DNA from: Microbacterium croceum
Lineage (GTDB): Bacteria > Actinomycetota > Actinomycetes > Actinomycetales > Microbacteriaceae
NCBI RefSeq assembly: GCF_023091245.1
Contig: NZ_JAHWXN010000001.1
Location: forward strand, 1,860,001 to 1,924,000
Length of the DNA stretch: 64,000 nt
Direction: 5' to 3'
The translations under genes were made by a program, and so were the position numbers. This document shows, in pieces, positions 27,199-35,120 of the stretch. The notes under the pieces were generated by a model that saw nothing but the letters and a program-made list of their open reading frames with translations, did no database searches and was not told the origin of the DNA. The first letter of the stretch is position 1, and the number at the start of each line of letters is the position of its first letter.

Positions 27199-28137
27199 GT
27201 GGACGACGACCCGAAAGTCGAATCCTTGCTTCACCTTCACAACACCCGTGCGTCCCGGCGCGCCGCTGCGGCGCTCCAGGCCCATTCCGCTGTCCGCGCC
27301 CGTCGCCCCCTGCTGGTCCTCGGCACACTCACCGGTGCCCTGCTCGGCATCACCCTCACGGTCGGGGTCGTCTCGGCTCCCGCCGCCGGCGCCGAGAACC
27401 CCGCCACCGCAGACCTTGCCGCCGCGGCTGTCGCCAGTGGCCCTCAGCCTCTGCGAGAGATCGCGGATGACGCGAGCGAGGCATACGCCGAAGCCACCGA
27501 CGCTGTCGCAGCGGCCGAAGCGCTCACCGCCGAGGTCGCGGCCTCCGGTCTCGATCTGGGCGACACGGTCGTCTCGATCGACACTGCGGAGCTGCAGGCG
27601 GATGCGCAGGCGCTGGCCGGCCGTGCGCTCGTCCCCGCACTCCTCCTCGAGGATCTGACCGCCGATGCCGTGGCCGACACGCAGGCGGTCGTCGCGCTCA
27701 CCACCGACCTGCGCGAGACCTACACGGCCGCGCAGGAGAAGAAGGCAGCAGCGGAAGCTGCGGTGGCGGCGGAGAAGGCGGCGGCGGAGAAGGCGGCGGC
27801 GGAGAAGGCCGCACTCGCCGCGGCGAACACGGTCGACGGTGCGAAGGCGACCGCACGCGAGATGGCGTCCAGCCGATACGGGTGGGGGGATGACCAGTTC
27901 TCCTGCTTGAGCTCTCTGTGGACCAAGGAGTCCGGCTGGAACTACCAGGCGTACAACGCAGACGGCGGGGCGACCGGCATTCCGCAAGCGCTCCCCGGCA
28001 GCAAGATGGCCTCCGCCGGCAGCGACTGGCAGACGAACGCCGCCACCCAGATCGCCTGGGGGCTCGAGTACATCGCCGGCTCCTACGGTTCGCCCTGCAG
28101 CGCGTGGTCGCACTCGCAGGCAATGAACTGGTACTGA
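27199..28137 (+). CDS. Secreted lytic transglycosylase-like protein (aggregation-promoting-factor type C-terminus)
   Basis: 312 residues. A basic cytoplasmic start of about 35 residues precedes one hydrophobic segment (LLVLGTLTGALLGITLTVGVV) and an AGAEN-like possible cleavage site, so it is exported or anchored. Residues about 75-215 are Ala/Glu-rich and likely coiled coil, including the tandem AAEKA repeats. The C-terminal domain (about 225-312) has SLWTKESGWN with a candidate catalytic Glu, NADGGATGIPQALPG and GLEYIAGSYGSPCSAW, as in small actinobacterial muralytic proteins. Cys235 and the late Cys may pair. No clear ribosome-binding site fixes the GTG start, which is the least certain point. 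Confidence 0.78.
   Translation: MDDDPKVESLLHLHNTRASRRAAAALQAHSAVRARRPLLVLGTLTGALLGITLTVGVVSAPAAGAENPATADLAAAAVASGPQPLREIADDASEAYAEATDAVAAAEALTAEVAASGLDLGDTVVSIDTAELQADAQALAGRALVPALLLEDLTADAVADTQAVVALTTDLRETYTAAQEKKAAAEAAVAAEKAAAEKAAAEKAALAAANTVDGAKATAREMASSRYGWGDDQFSCLSSLWTKESGWNYQAYNADGGATGIPQALPGSKMASAGSDWQTNAATQIAWGLEYIAGSYGSPCSAWSHSQAMNWY
27766..27807 (+). repeat. Three 15-base tandem repeats encoding AAEKA units
   Basis: The 12-mer GCGGCGGAGAAG recurs at 27766, 27781 and 27796, in frame, giving an Ala-Ala-Glu-Lys-Ala heptad-like linker in the transglycosylase-like protein. Copy number may vary between strains. Confidence 0.85.
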
Positions 28138-28155
28138 CCACCGTATTACGACGGA

Positions 28156-28188
28156 GAAGGCCCGACCCTCCTGCGGGGTCGGACCTTC
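28156..28188. terminator. Bidirectional terminator between convergent genes
   Basis: GAAGGCCCGACCC pairs with GGGTCGGACCTTC (one mismatch) around a seven-base centre (TCCTGCG). It sits between the stop of the transglycosylase-like gene and that of the XRE-cupin regulator. Confidence 0.75.
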
Positions 28189-28197
28189 GCTGCGTCG

Positions 28198-28746
28198 TCA
28201 GCGCAGTTCGGAGATGAGGACGGCGCTGGTGCCCGCGACGGTCGCCTCGAAGATGTGCGGCACGTCGCCGGCGTAGGAGAGGTAGTCGCCGGGGTGCAGG
28301 AGGACAGGTTGCTCGACCGGCCCGATACGCGCTTCGCCGGCGATCAGGATCACGTGCTCGGTGGTGCCGGGATGGTGAGGATCGGAGCGCCGGGGATCCC
28401 CGGGTTCCGCCTGGATCAGGTACAGGTCACGGCGGGCGCCCGGGGGGCTGGCCGACAGCAGCGAGGCGCTGTAGGCGGCAGCGGATGACGGCACTCCGGC
28501 CAGGTCATCGGCGCGGATCAGCGTCGGCGCGTTCGCCTGCTGGTCGACGAGCACGGCGAACGGCACTCCGAGCGCGACCCCCAGTGCCCACAGCGTCTCG
28601 ACGCTGGGATTGCCCGAGCCGCCCTCGAGCTGGGAGACGGTGGCCTTGGAGATGCCGGCTCTCCGCGCCAGTTCCGACACCGAGAGGGATGCGGCTTCGC
28701 GTTCGCGGCGGAGCGTGCGGGCGATGCGAGTGCGGAGTTCCTCCAT
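28198..28746 (-). CDS. XRE-type transcriptional regulator with cupin sensor domain
   Basis: 182 residues: helix-turn-helix (about 8-62; LSVSELARRAGISKATVSQLEGG is the recognition core) and a C-terminal cupin fold (about 100-180; HHPGTTEHVILIAGEARIG, LLHPGDYLSYAGDVPHIFEA). This two-domain type usually senses a small molecule and controls a neighbouring transporter or catabolic gene. It is divergent from azlC-azlD across a 102-base gap full of repeated elements, so it probably regulates that exporter pair and itself. The ATG at 28746 is preceded by CATGAT at six bases, which resembles the leaderless pattern in this window but with C in the first position. An upstream start at 28812 would run through the repeats and is less likely. 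Confidence 0.85.
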   Translation of the reverse strand: MEELRTRIARTLRREREAASLSVSELARRAGISKATVSQLEGGSGNPSVETLWALGVALGVPFAVLVDQQANAPTLIRADDLAGVPSSAAAYSASLLSASPPGARRDLYLIQAEPGDPRRSDPHHPGTTEHVILIAGEARIGPVEQPVLLHPGDYLSYAGDVPHIFEATVAGTSAVLISELR

Positions 28747-28761
28747 GTGTTCATCATGCCA

Positions 28762-28836
28762 AACGATCGTTCGCTTGACTATCCGATCGTGCTTGTTCAG
28801 AATGATCAGCATGTGTTCAGTGGATCGAACGATCGG
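28762..28836. promoter_or_regulatory. Probable operators in the regulator/azlC gap
   Basis: Three related elements: ACGATCGTTCGC (plus, 28763-28774), CCGATCGTGCTT (plus, 28783-28794) and CCGATCGTTCGA (minus, 28836-28825). The core CGATCGTTCG occurs twice exactly, in opposite orientation. In addition CATGTGTTCA is repeated directly at 28744-28753 and 28810-28819. These are likely binding sites of the XRE-cupin protein. Confidence 0.5.
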
Positions 28837-28848
28837 TGAGGTCCTCCC

Positions 28849-29565
28849 GTGACGCCCGAGCGGGAAGTGTGGCGAGAGGCGCTCGGCGTCGTGGTGGCGA
28901 CCAGCGCCTACGGCGTCTCGTTCGGTGCGCTCGCGGTCGCCTCTGGACTCGATGTCTGGCAGACCTGCGTGCTGAGCCTGCTGATGTTCACCGGCGGCTC
29001 GCAGTTCGCGTTCGTCGGTGTGTTCACGGCCGGGGGAGTCGCTGCCCTGCCCTCGGCCATCGCCTCCGCGGTGCTGCTGGGCGTGCGCAACGTGGCGTAT
29101 GGCATGCGGATGTCGCCGATCGTCGGGGGAGGACCGGTCCGCCGCGCGGTAGCCGCGCACTTCACGATCGACGAGTCCACGGCTGTTGCGATCTCTCAGG
29201 GCGATCCGCGTCTGCGCCGGGTGGGGTTCTGGGTCACGGGAATCGGGATCTTCGTGGGGTGGAACATCACCACGCTGATCGGGGCGCTCGTGGGCGATGT
29301 GCTCGGCGATCCGCGCACGTGGGGACTGGATGCCGCCGCTGCGGCCGCGTTCCTGGCGCTGCTGTGGCCGCGGCTGCAGCAGCGGCAGGCGATCGCGGTC
29401 GGCATCGCCGCCGCAGTCGTGGCCGCCGCGCTCACTCCGTTGCTGATGCCGGGCATCCCCGTGCTGATCGCCGCCGTGGTCGCGATCATCGTCGGGTGGT
29501 TCAACCTGTTCGCTAACCGTCCGTCCACTGGCGCGGCACCCGCATCGTCGGGGGGTGCGTCGTGA
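28849..29565 (+). CDS. azlC: AzlC family permease (branched-chain amino acid export)
   Basis: 238 residues with about six hydrophobic segments. YGVSFGALAVASGLDVWQTCVLSLLMFTGGSQFAFVGVF and RNVAYGMRMSPI are AzlC hallmarks. With AzlD it forms a two-component exporter, known in Bacillus subtilis for branched-chain amino acids and azaleucine resistance. The GTG start follows GAGGTCC. The next gene overlaps by four bases (GTGA). It is divergent from an XRE-cupin regulator that may respond to the exported compound. Confidence 0.92.
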   Translation: MTPEREVWREALGVVVATSAYGVSFGALAVASGLDVWQTCVLSLLMFTGGSQFAFVGVFTAGGVAALPSAIASAVLLGVRNVAYGMRMSPIVGGGPVRRAVAAHFTIDESTAVAISQGDPRLRRVGFWVTGIGIFVGWNITTLIGALVGDVLGDPRTWGLDAAAAAAFLALLWPRLQQRQAIAVGIAAAVVAAALTPLLMPGIPVLIAAVVAIIVGWFNLFANRPSTGAAPASSGGAS

Positions 29566-29876
29566 GCGTGTGGAGCGCGATCCTGCTCGCCGCGCTCATC
29601 TGTGTCGCGCTGAAGGCCGTGGGGTACCTGGTCCCGCCGAAGGTGCTCGAGGCTCCGCGACCGGCGCGCATCTCCGATCTGCTGACCGTGGCTCTGCTGG
29701 CGGCGCTCGTCGCGGTGCAGACGCTCGGCGCGGGGCAGGCGGTCGTCGTCGATGCGCGGGTGCCGGCTCTTCTGGTCGCTGCAGGACTGCTGTGGCTGCG
29801 CCAGTCCTTCCTCGTCGTGGTGTTCGCTGCCGCCGCGGTCGCCGCCGTCCTGCGGCTGCTCGGGCTGGCGGTCTGA
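29562..29876 (+). CDS. azlD: AzlD family protein (partner of AzlC)
   Basis: 104 residues, mostly three or four hydrophobic helices (about 5-25, 40-60, 65-104), with the AzlD-like pattern VALKAVGYLVPPKVLEAP. It starts with GTG within the azlC stop, so the two are translationally coupled in the ratio expected of a complex. Function inferred from the pair. Confidence 0.9.
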   Translation: MSVWSAILLAALICVALKAVGYLVPPKVLEAPRPARISDLLTVALLAALVAVQTLGAGQAVVVDARVPALLVAAGLLWLRQSFLVVVFAAAAVAAVLRLLGLAV

Positions 29877-29913
29877 CGGTGTGATGTCATCGGATGCTCA
29901 CAACGCGCGCGGG

Positions 29914-29919
29914 TAGGAT
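29914..29919 (+). promoter_or_regulatory. -10 box for the DUF6113-like gene (leaderless type)
   Basis: TAGGAT, then six bases (CGACTG), then the GTG start at 29926. No ribosome-binding site. Confidence 0.5.
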
Positions 29920-29925
29920 CGACTG

Positions 29926-30396
29926 GTGCGCGTCAAGTGGGTGTCGAGAGTGTTGTCGTGGGTCGCAGCGGCCCTGGTCGGCGGCGTGTACGGCATCGCC
30001 GGCACGATCGGCCACAGCCTGACCTGGGGCGTCATCCCGGTCGGCCTCATCGTCGGTGGCATCGCCTGCGCCGCGATCCTGGTCGCCATCCGCGCCCTCA
30101 CGCATGATCGGGGCGCCGCACTCGCCGCCGGGCTCGGGATGATCGGGATGCTGATCCTGATCTCCGGGGTCGGTCCTGGGGGATCCGTGGTCGTGCAGGA
30201 CTCTCTGGCCGGCCGCATCTGGACGTATCTCGTGGCTGGTCTCGTGCTGCTCGTCGTCGCGTGGCCTTCGCTCTCGCGACTGCCGGTGCGGACCACGACC
30301 GCGACAGCGGATGCTCCGGTCACCGATGCCGCGCTGATCACCTCGGTCCCGCACCACGCGGCCGCCACGCAGGAGACCGGCCCCCGCGAGTCGTAG
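29926..30396 (+). CDS. Four-helix membrane protein of the DUF6113 type
   Basis: 156 residues with four hydrophobic segments (about 8-28, 33-56, 64-82, 98-118) and a polar Thr/Ala-rich C-terminal tail. I recognise the family only as an uncharacterised actinobacterial membrane protein commonly placed before the ferredoxin gene. No catalytic motif is visible. GTG start with a leaderless-type promoter. The gene ends nine bases before fdxA, whose own -10 box overlaps its last codons. Confidence 0.7.
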   Translation: MRVKWVSRVLSWVAAALVGGVYGIAGTIGHSLTWGVIPVGLIVGGIACAAILVAIRALTHDRGAALAAGLGMIGMLILISGVGPGGSVVVQDSLAGRIWTYLVAGLVLLVVAWPSLSRLPVRTTTATADAPVTDAALITSVPHHAAATQETGPRES

Positions 30397-30399
30397 ACT
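30394..30399 (+). promoter_or_regulatory. -10 box for fdxA
   Basis: TAGACT, then six bases (GGAGGG), then the GTG at 30406. The spacer itself looks like a ribosome-binding site but is too close to the start to serve as one. Confidence 0.45.
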
Positions 30400-30405
30400 G
30401 GAGGG

Positions 30406-30726
30406 GTGACGTATGTGATCGCCCTGCCGTGTGTTGATGTGAAGGACCGCGCCTGCATCGACGAATGTCCCGTGGACTGCATCTACGAGGGCGAACGGTC
30501 GTTGTACATCCATCCGGATGAGTGCGTGGACTGCGGCGCCTGCGAGCCGGTGTGCCCCGTCGAGGCCATCTACTACGAGGATGACCTGCCTGATGAGTGG
30601 CAGGACTACTACAAGGCGAACGTGGAGTTCTTCGAGGAGATCGGTTCTCCCGGCGGTGCGGCGAAGGTCGGCGTGTACTCGTTCGACCATCCCATCGTCG
30701 CGGCGCTGCCGCCTCAGGGCGAGTAA
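30406..30726 (+). CDS. fdxA: Seven-iron ferredoxin
   Basis: 106 residues, the usual length for the actinobacterial 3Fe-4S/4Fe-4S ferredoxin. Cys9, Cys17 and Cys21 (CIDECPVDC region) together with the C-terminal Pro-flanked cysteine bind the first cluster, and [12 protein letters not shown] binds the 4Fe-4S cluster. The soluble acidic tail [11 protein letters not shown] is typical. It serves as an electron carrier for cytochromes P450 or ferredoxin reductases, with no specific partner here. The fdxA-dapC pair, with dapC 10 bases downstream, is conserved in many actinobacteria. Confidence 0.95.
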   Translation: MTYVIALPCVDVKDRACIDECPVDCIYEGERSLYIHPDECVDCGACEPVCPVEAIYYEDDLPDEWQDYYKANVEFFEEIGSPGGAAKVGVYSFDHPIVAALPPQGE

Positions 30727-30735
30727 GTCGCGCCC

Positions 30736-31845
30736 GTGAGCGTCCGCGACCTCGCCGACTACCCCTGGGACGCCGTGATCCCCTACCGAGAGCGTGCGGC
30801 CCAGCACCCGAGGGGCCTGGTGGATCTGTCCATCGGCTCTCCCGTCGATCCGACTCCCGACATCGTCCGACGAGCCCTCGCCGAGGCGACGGACGCCCAC
30901 GCGTACCCGCAGACCGTCGGCACGCCCGCGGTGCGCGAGGCGATCGTCGACTGGTACGCGCGGCGCAGGGGAGTATCGGACCTCACGGTCGACAACGTGC
31001 TTCCGACGATCGGTTCCAAGGAGCTCGTGGCGTTGTTGCCCACGCTTCTCGGCCTCGGCGACGGCGACATCGTCGTGCACCCGCTCGTCGCATACCCGAC
31101 CTACGAGGTGGGTGCGCGCATCGCCGGTGCCACCCCGCTCGCCGCAGATGATCCGGCGAACTGGCCAGAGGGCACCAAGCTCATCTGGATCAACACCCCG
31201 GGCAACCCAGACGGTCGCACCTGGACGACCGACGAGCTCGCCGCGGCTGTCGTGCGCGCCCGCGAGCTCGGCGCCGTCCTTGCGAGCGATGAGTGCTATG
31301 CGGAGCTGGGCTGGGATGGGCCGTGGGCGACCGAGGCGATCCCGTCGATCCTCGACCCGCGGGTCACCGGCGGCACGCGGTCGAACCTCCTGAGCGTCTA
31401 CTCGTTGAGCAAGCAGTCGAATCTCGCGGGCTACCGTGCGGCGTTCGTCGCGGGCTGCGCGCGGATCGTGGCAGAGCTGCTCACCGCGCGCAAGCACCTC
31501 GGACTGATGCCGCCGGCGCCGATCCAGCACGCGATGGCGGTCGCACTCGGCGATGACGAGCACGTCGCCGCGCAGAAGGAGCTGTACCGCGGTCGGCGCG
31601 ATACGTTGCGTCCGGCCCTCGAAGCTGCGGGATTCCGCATCGACGGCTCCGAAGCCGGGCTCTACCTCTGGGCGACCGAGGGTCGCGATGCCTGGGAGTC
31701 GATGGCGCGCCTCGCCGACCTCGGCATCCTCGCCGGCCCTGGGCCGTTCTACGGCGCGCATTCCCCGCAGCACGTACGGCTGGCGCTGACGGCGCCGACC
31801 GAGCGCATCGCCGAGGGTGCCCGTCGTCTGCACGAAGGTCTGTAG
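30736..31845 (+). CDS. dapC: Succinyldiaminopimelate aminotransferase
   Basis: 369-residue fold-type I PLP aminotransferase. It moves an amino group from glutamate to N-succinyl-2-amino-6-ketopimelate in the lysine/diaminopimelate pathway. Visible are the cofactor residues Asn157 (NTPGNPDG), Asp185 and Tyr188 (SDECYAE), the Schiff-base Lys226 (SLSKQSN) and Arg234 (AGYR). The placement after fdxA and the match to mycobacterial DapC support the specific call over a generic aminotransferase. GTG start; no clear terminator follows before the gltA promoter region. Confidence 0.9.
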   Translation: MSVRDLADYPWDAVIPYRERAAQHPRGLVDLSIGSPVDPTPDIVRRALAEATDAHAYPQTVGTPAVREAIVDWYARRRGVSDLTVDNVLPTIGSKELVALLPTLLGLGDGDIVVHPLVAYPTYEVGARIAGATPLAADDPANWPEGTKLIWINTPGNPDGRTWTTDELAAAVVRARELGAVLASDECYAELGWDGPWATEAIPSILDPRVTGGTRSNLLSVYSLSKQSNLAGYRAAFVAGCARIVAELLTARKHLGLMPPAPIQHAMAVALGDDEHVAAQKELYRGRRDTLRPALEAAGFRIDGSEAGLYLWATEGRDAWESMARLADLGILAGPGPFYGAHSPQHVRLALTAPTERIAEGARRLHEGL

Positions 31846-31904
31846 GTTCCCTTCATCTCTGTGCAGTCTGTTTGGCGGATGTCACAGTAGGCCGGAGTCC
31901 CTAC

Positions 31905-31910
31905 TAGGCT
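31905..31910 (+). promoter_or_regulatory. Probable -10 box of gltA
   Basis: TAGGCT about 130 bases before the start, leaving a long leader. The short inverted repeat AGTAGG/CCTACT (31886-31905) abuts it and may be an operator. No good -35 is visible. Confidence 0.35.
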
Positions 31911-32038
31911 GTAAAGGCGATTCGGTCGTGATCCGACCAGGCGTCTTTGCGCCGCGAGATCGCCAGTTCCGGCTTGATCAAGATCTTGGCTGATTCCGAC
32001 GCGACAGGCGTACGGGCAGACACAACGAGGAGGCCCGC

Positions 32039-33337
32039 GTGAGCGCAGCGGCAGACCAGCAGGCGACAGCGAAGCTGACCATCGGTGACACCACCGCAGA
32101 ATTCCCCCTCGTGCATGGCACGGCCGGGCACGACAGCATCGACTTCTCCACCCTGACTCGCCAGACCGGCTACACAGGACTCGACTACGGGTTCGTGAAC
32201 ACGGCGTCGACGAAGTCGGAGATCACCTTCATCGACGGCGACAAGGGCATCCTGCGCTACCGCGGATACCCGATCGAGCAGCTCGCCGGCAGCACCAGCT
32301 ACCTCGAGGTGGCATGGCTGCTCATCTACGGCGAGCTCCCCTCGGCGTCGGAGCTGGCTGAGTTCGACGAGAAGATCCGCCGGCACACCCTGCTGCACGA
32401 AGACCTCAAGCGGTTCTTCTCGGCGCTGCCGCACACCGCGCACCCGATGTCGGTGCTCTCCTCGGCCGTGGCCGCGCTGTCGACCTACTACGAAGGTCAG
32501 ACCGACCCGCACAACCCCGAGCACGTCGAGCTCAACATGATCCGCATGCTGGCCAAGCTGCCGGTCATCGCCGCCTACGCGCACAAGAAGAGCGTCGGCC
32601 AGGCCTTCCTGTACCCCGACAACTCGCTCAGCTTCGTCGACAACTTCCTCAAGCTGAACTTCGGCGTGCACAGCGAACCGTACGAGGTCAACCCCGTCAT
32701 GTCGAAGGCGCTCGAGCTCCTGCTCATCCTGCACGAGGACCACGAGCAGAACGCCTCCACATCGACCGTGCGTCTGGTCGGCTCCACGGGCGCGAACCAG
32801 TTCGCCTCGGTGTCCGCCGGCATCCAGGCCCTCTCCGGCCCGCTGCACGGTGGCGCGAACGAGGCCGTTCTCACCATGCTCGGCCAGATCCGTGACTCGG
32901 GTCAGAGCGTCGCGCGCTTCGTGGAGCGGGTGAAGAACAAGGAAGAGGGCGTGAAGCTCATGGGCTTCGGGCACCGCGTGTACAAGAACTACGACCCCCG
33001 CGCCAAGCTCGTCAAGGACGCCGCAGACGAGGTGCTGGCCTCGCTCGGCGTGACCGACCCGCTCCTTGACCTCGCCAAGGAGCTCGAGGAACTCGCCCTC
33101 GCTGACGACTACTTCCGCGAGCGGCGCCTGTACCCGAATGTGGACTTCTACACCGGCGTCATCTACAAGGCCATGGGCTTCCCGACGCGGATGTTCACCG
33201 TGCTCTTCGCGATCGGCCGCCTGCCGGGATGGCTCGCGCAGTGGCGCGAGCTGCAGAACGACCCGCAGACGAAGATCGGTCGCCCGCAGCAGTTGTATGT
33301 CGGCTCGCCGGAGCGCGCGTTCCCGACCTCGCGCTGA
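32039..33337 (+). CDS. gltA: Citrate synthase (type II)
   Basis: 432 residues, the length of hexameric bacterial citrate synthases. It makes citrate from acetyl-CoA and oxaloacetate. Visible are the start of the family core (LDYGFVNTASTKSEITFIDGDKGILRYRGYPIEQLA), SGPLHGGANEAV, the catalytic His in GFGHRVYKNYDPRA and the Asp in YPNVDFYTG, plus MFTVLFAIGRLPGW. The GTG start is backed by GAGGAGG six bases upstream. It stands alone and ends at a perfect terminator. Confidence 0.97.
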   Translation: MSAAADQQATAKLTIGDTTAEFPLVHGTAGHDSIDFSTLTRQTGYTGLDYGFVNTASTKSEITFIDGDKGILRYRGYPIEQLAGSTSYLEVAWLLIYGELPSASELAEFDEKIRRHTLLHEDLKRFFSALPHTAHPMSVLSSAVAALSTYYEGQTDPHNPEHVELNMIRMLAKLPVIAAYAHKKSVGQAFLYPDNSLSFVDNFLKLNFGVHSEPYEVNPVMSKALELLLILHEDHEQNASTSTVRLVGSTGANQFASVSAGIQALSGPLHGGANEAVLTMLGQIRDSGQSVARFVERVKNKEEGVKLMGFGHRVYKNYDPRAKLVKDAADEVLASLGVTDPLLDLAKELEELALADDYFRERRLYPNVDFYTGVIYKAMGFPTRMFTVLFAIGRLPGWLAQWRELQNDPQTKIGRPQQLYVGSPERAFPTSR

Positions 33338-33370
33338 CCTGCGTCGGCTTCATGGCCGCACTGACCCGAG

Positions 33371-33414
33371 AGAACCCCCGTCGACTGCCCGCAAGGGTGA
33401 CAGGCGGGGGTTCT
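33371..33414 (+). terminator. Terminator of gltA
   Basis: AGAACCCCCG and CGGGGGTTCT are exact complements; the 24-base loop carries a further short stem. TCG follows the stem. Confidence 0.8.
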
Positions 33415-33450
33415 TCGCGTCGGCGCGGCCTGCGAAGCCGGGGCACGAGA

Positions 33451-33482
33451 ACGGCCTGCCCTCCCGAAGGAGGACAGGCCGT
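33451..33482 (-). terminator. Terminator of the DEAD-box helicase gene
   Basis: ACGGCCTGCCCTCC and GGAGGACAGGCCGT pair with one mismatch around CGAA. It lies just past the minus-strand helicase stop at 33498. Confidence 0.8.
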
Positions 33483-33497
33483 GTCGAGGAATGCGGG

Positions 33498-34877
33498 TCA
33501 GCGCCCCTGAGTGCTCCGGCCACCCTGGCGCTGGCCGCCCTGGCGCGCGGAGAACCCGGCCTGCCCCTGGCCGCCACCCTGTCCGCCAGAGCGGGGGCGA
33601 CGACGGCGTGCGGGGGGAGTGGAGGCGCCTGCGCGCTCGCCACCGGCGGGGCGCTGCTTCGCCTGGCGCTGCGGCTGCTGCGGCTGCACCGGAGCAGGAC
33701 GCACGTGCGGGGCGCGCTCGGGCACCAGACCCGTCACCGCGGCTGCCGTGGCGCTCTCCAGCGGAGCCGTGATGGCCGCCTTGCGCAGGAGGTCCTTCAC
33801 ATCGCGACGCTGCTCAGGGAGCACGACCGTGACAACCGTGCCGGCAGCACCGGCACGAGCGGTGCGGCCGGAGCGGTGCAGGTACGCCTTGTGCTCCATG
33901 GGCGGGTCGACGTGGACGACCAGGTCGACGTTGTCGACGTGCACGCCGCGGGCGGCGACATCGGTCGCGACGAGCACGCGCACGCCGCCGTCGGTCGGAT
34001 CGGACGAGAAGGCGTTCAGGTTGCGCTCGCGCGCGTTCTGCGACAGGTTGCCGTGCAGGTCGACCGCGGGGATGCCCGCGGCGGTGAGCTGCTTGGCGAG
34101 CTTCTTGGCCTGGTGCTTCGTGCGGGTGAACAGGATGCGGCGACCGGTGCCGGACGCGAGGTCGCGCACCAGGGTCGTCTTGTCATCGGTCGATTCCACG
34201 ACCAGCACGCGGTGCGTCATCTCGCCGACCGGCACGCTCTCCTCGTCGACCTCGTGGCTGACGGCGTTGGAGAGGAAGCGGCGCGCGAGCGTGTCGATTC
34301 CACGGTCCAGCGTGGCGCTGAACAGCAGACGCTGGCCGCCGGCCGGGGTTGCGGTGAGGATGCGGGTCACACCGGGCAGGAAGCCGAGGTCTGCCATGTG
34401 ATCGGCCTCATCGAGAACGGTGACCTCGACGGCGTCGAGCTGCACGATCTTCTGCTTCATGAGGTCTTCGAGGCGACCGGGGCACGCGACGACGATGTCG
34501 ACGCCGCTGCGCATGGCCTGCTCCTGGGGGCGCTGGCTGACGCCGCCGAACACGGTGGTGACGCGCAGGCCCTTGGCCTCGGCGAGCGGGGCGATGGTCG
34601 CGGCGATCTGGGTGGCGAGCTCGCGGGTCGGAGCGAGCACGAGACCGCGGGGGTGGCCGGCGCGGCTCTTGCGCGTCGACGCGGCGATGCGCGAGACGAG
34701 GGGAAGCGCGAAGGCGATCGTCTTTCCGCTGCCGGTGCGACCGCGACCGAGGAGGTCGCGACCTGCGAGCGAGTCGGGAAGCGTGTCGCGCTGAATCGCG
34801 AACGCCTCGGTCTTGCCGTCCTGTGCGAGGACGGCGGCGAGATCGGCGGGCACGCCGAGATCGAGGAAGGAAGTCAT
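33498..34877 (-). CDS. DEAD/DEAH-box ATP-dependent RNA helicase
   Basis: 459 residues. The Q motif is in EAFAIQRDTLPDSLAGRD, motif I is GRTGSGKT, Ia PTRELA, II DEAD, III SAT and VI HRSGRTARAG. Residues after about 375 form a Gln/Pro/Arg/Gly-rich tail ending with repeated GGQ and RQGG units, typical of RNA-binding tails of cold-shock or ribosome-biogenesis helicases. The ATG at 34877 was chosen because GGAGATACTTC precedes it and the fold starts at once; the open frame extends to 34952. The 243-base gap upstream to dapD shows no gene. It is one of two such helicases in the window. Confidence 0.93.
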   Translation of the reverse strand: MTSFLDLGVPADLAAVLAQDGKTEAFAIQRDTLPDSLAGRDLLGRGRTGSGKTIAFALPLVSRIAASTRKSRAGHPRGLVLAPTRELATQIAATIAPLAEAKGLRVTTVFGGVSQRPQEQAMRSGVDIVVACPGRLEDLMKQKIVQLDAVEVTVLDEADHMADLGFLPGVTRILTATPAGGQRLLFSATLDRGIDTLARRFLSNAVSHEVDEESVPVGEMTHRVLVVESTDDKTTLVRDLASGTGRRILFTRTKHQAKKLAKQLTAAGIPAVDLHGNLSQNARERNLNAFSSDPTDGGVRVLVATDVAARGVHVDNVDLVVHVDPPMEHKAYLHRSGRTARAGAAGTVVTVVLPEQRRDVKDLLRKAAITAPLESATAAAVTGLVPERAPHVRPAPVQPQQPQRQAKQRPAGGERAGASTPPARRRRPRSGGQGGGQGQAGFSARQGGQRQGGRSTQGR

Positions 34878-35104
34878 GAAGTATCTCCGAGAATGCACGC
34901 GCGAACAGTTGGCCGGGTGCGGGAAGGTGGGCGACGGCGCGGGATCGCGCATCGTTTCGCCGTTCGAAATGGCCAGAACCAGGCTAGTGGCGCGGGAGCG
35001 TGTCGACGACGCAGACGCTTCGCAGAGCGAGGAGCGTCACGCCGACAGTATCACGCACAGCAGGGGAGAGCCTGTGTGACGCCCCGGCGAGCTCTTGCAG
35101 GTGT

Positions 35105-35119
35105 GGCGCCGAAGGCGCC
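35105..35119 (-). terminator. Short hairpin after dapD
   Basis: GGCGCC-GAA-GGCGCC directly follows the dapD stop on the minus strand. It is small but positioned as a terminator. Confidence 0.45.
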
Positions 35120-35120
35120 G

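Noticed and set aside
31872..31910. CRP/GlxR-type site before gltA
   Set aside because: Only one half-site (TGTCACA) is convincing; the other half does not match at the required spacing.
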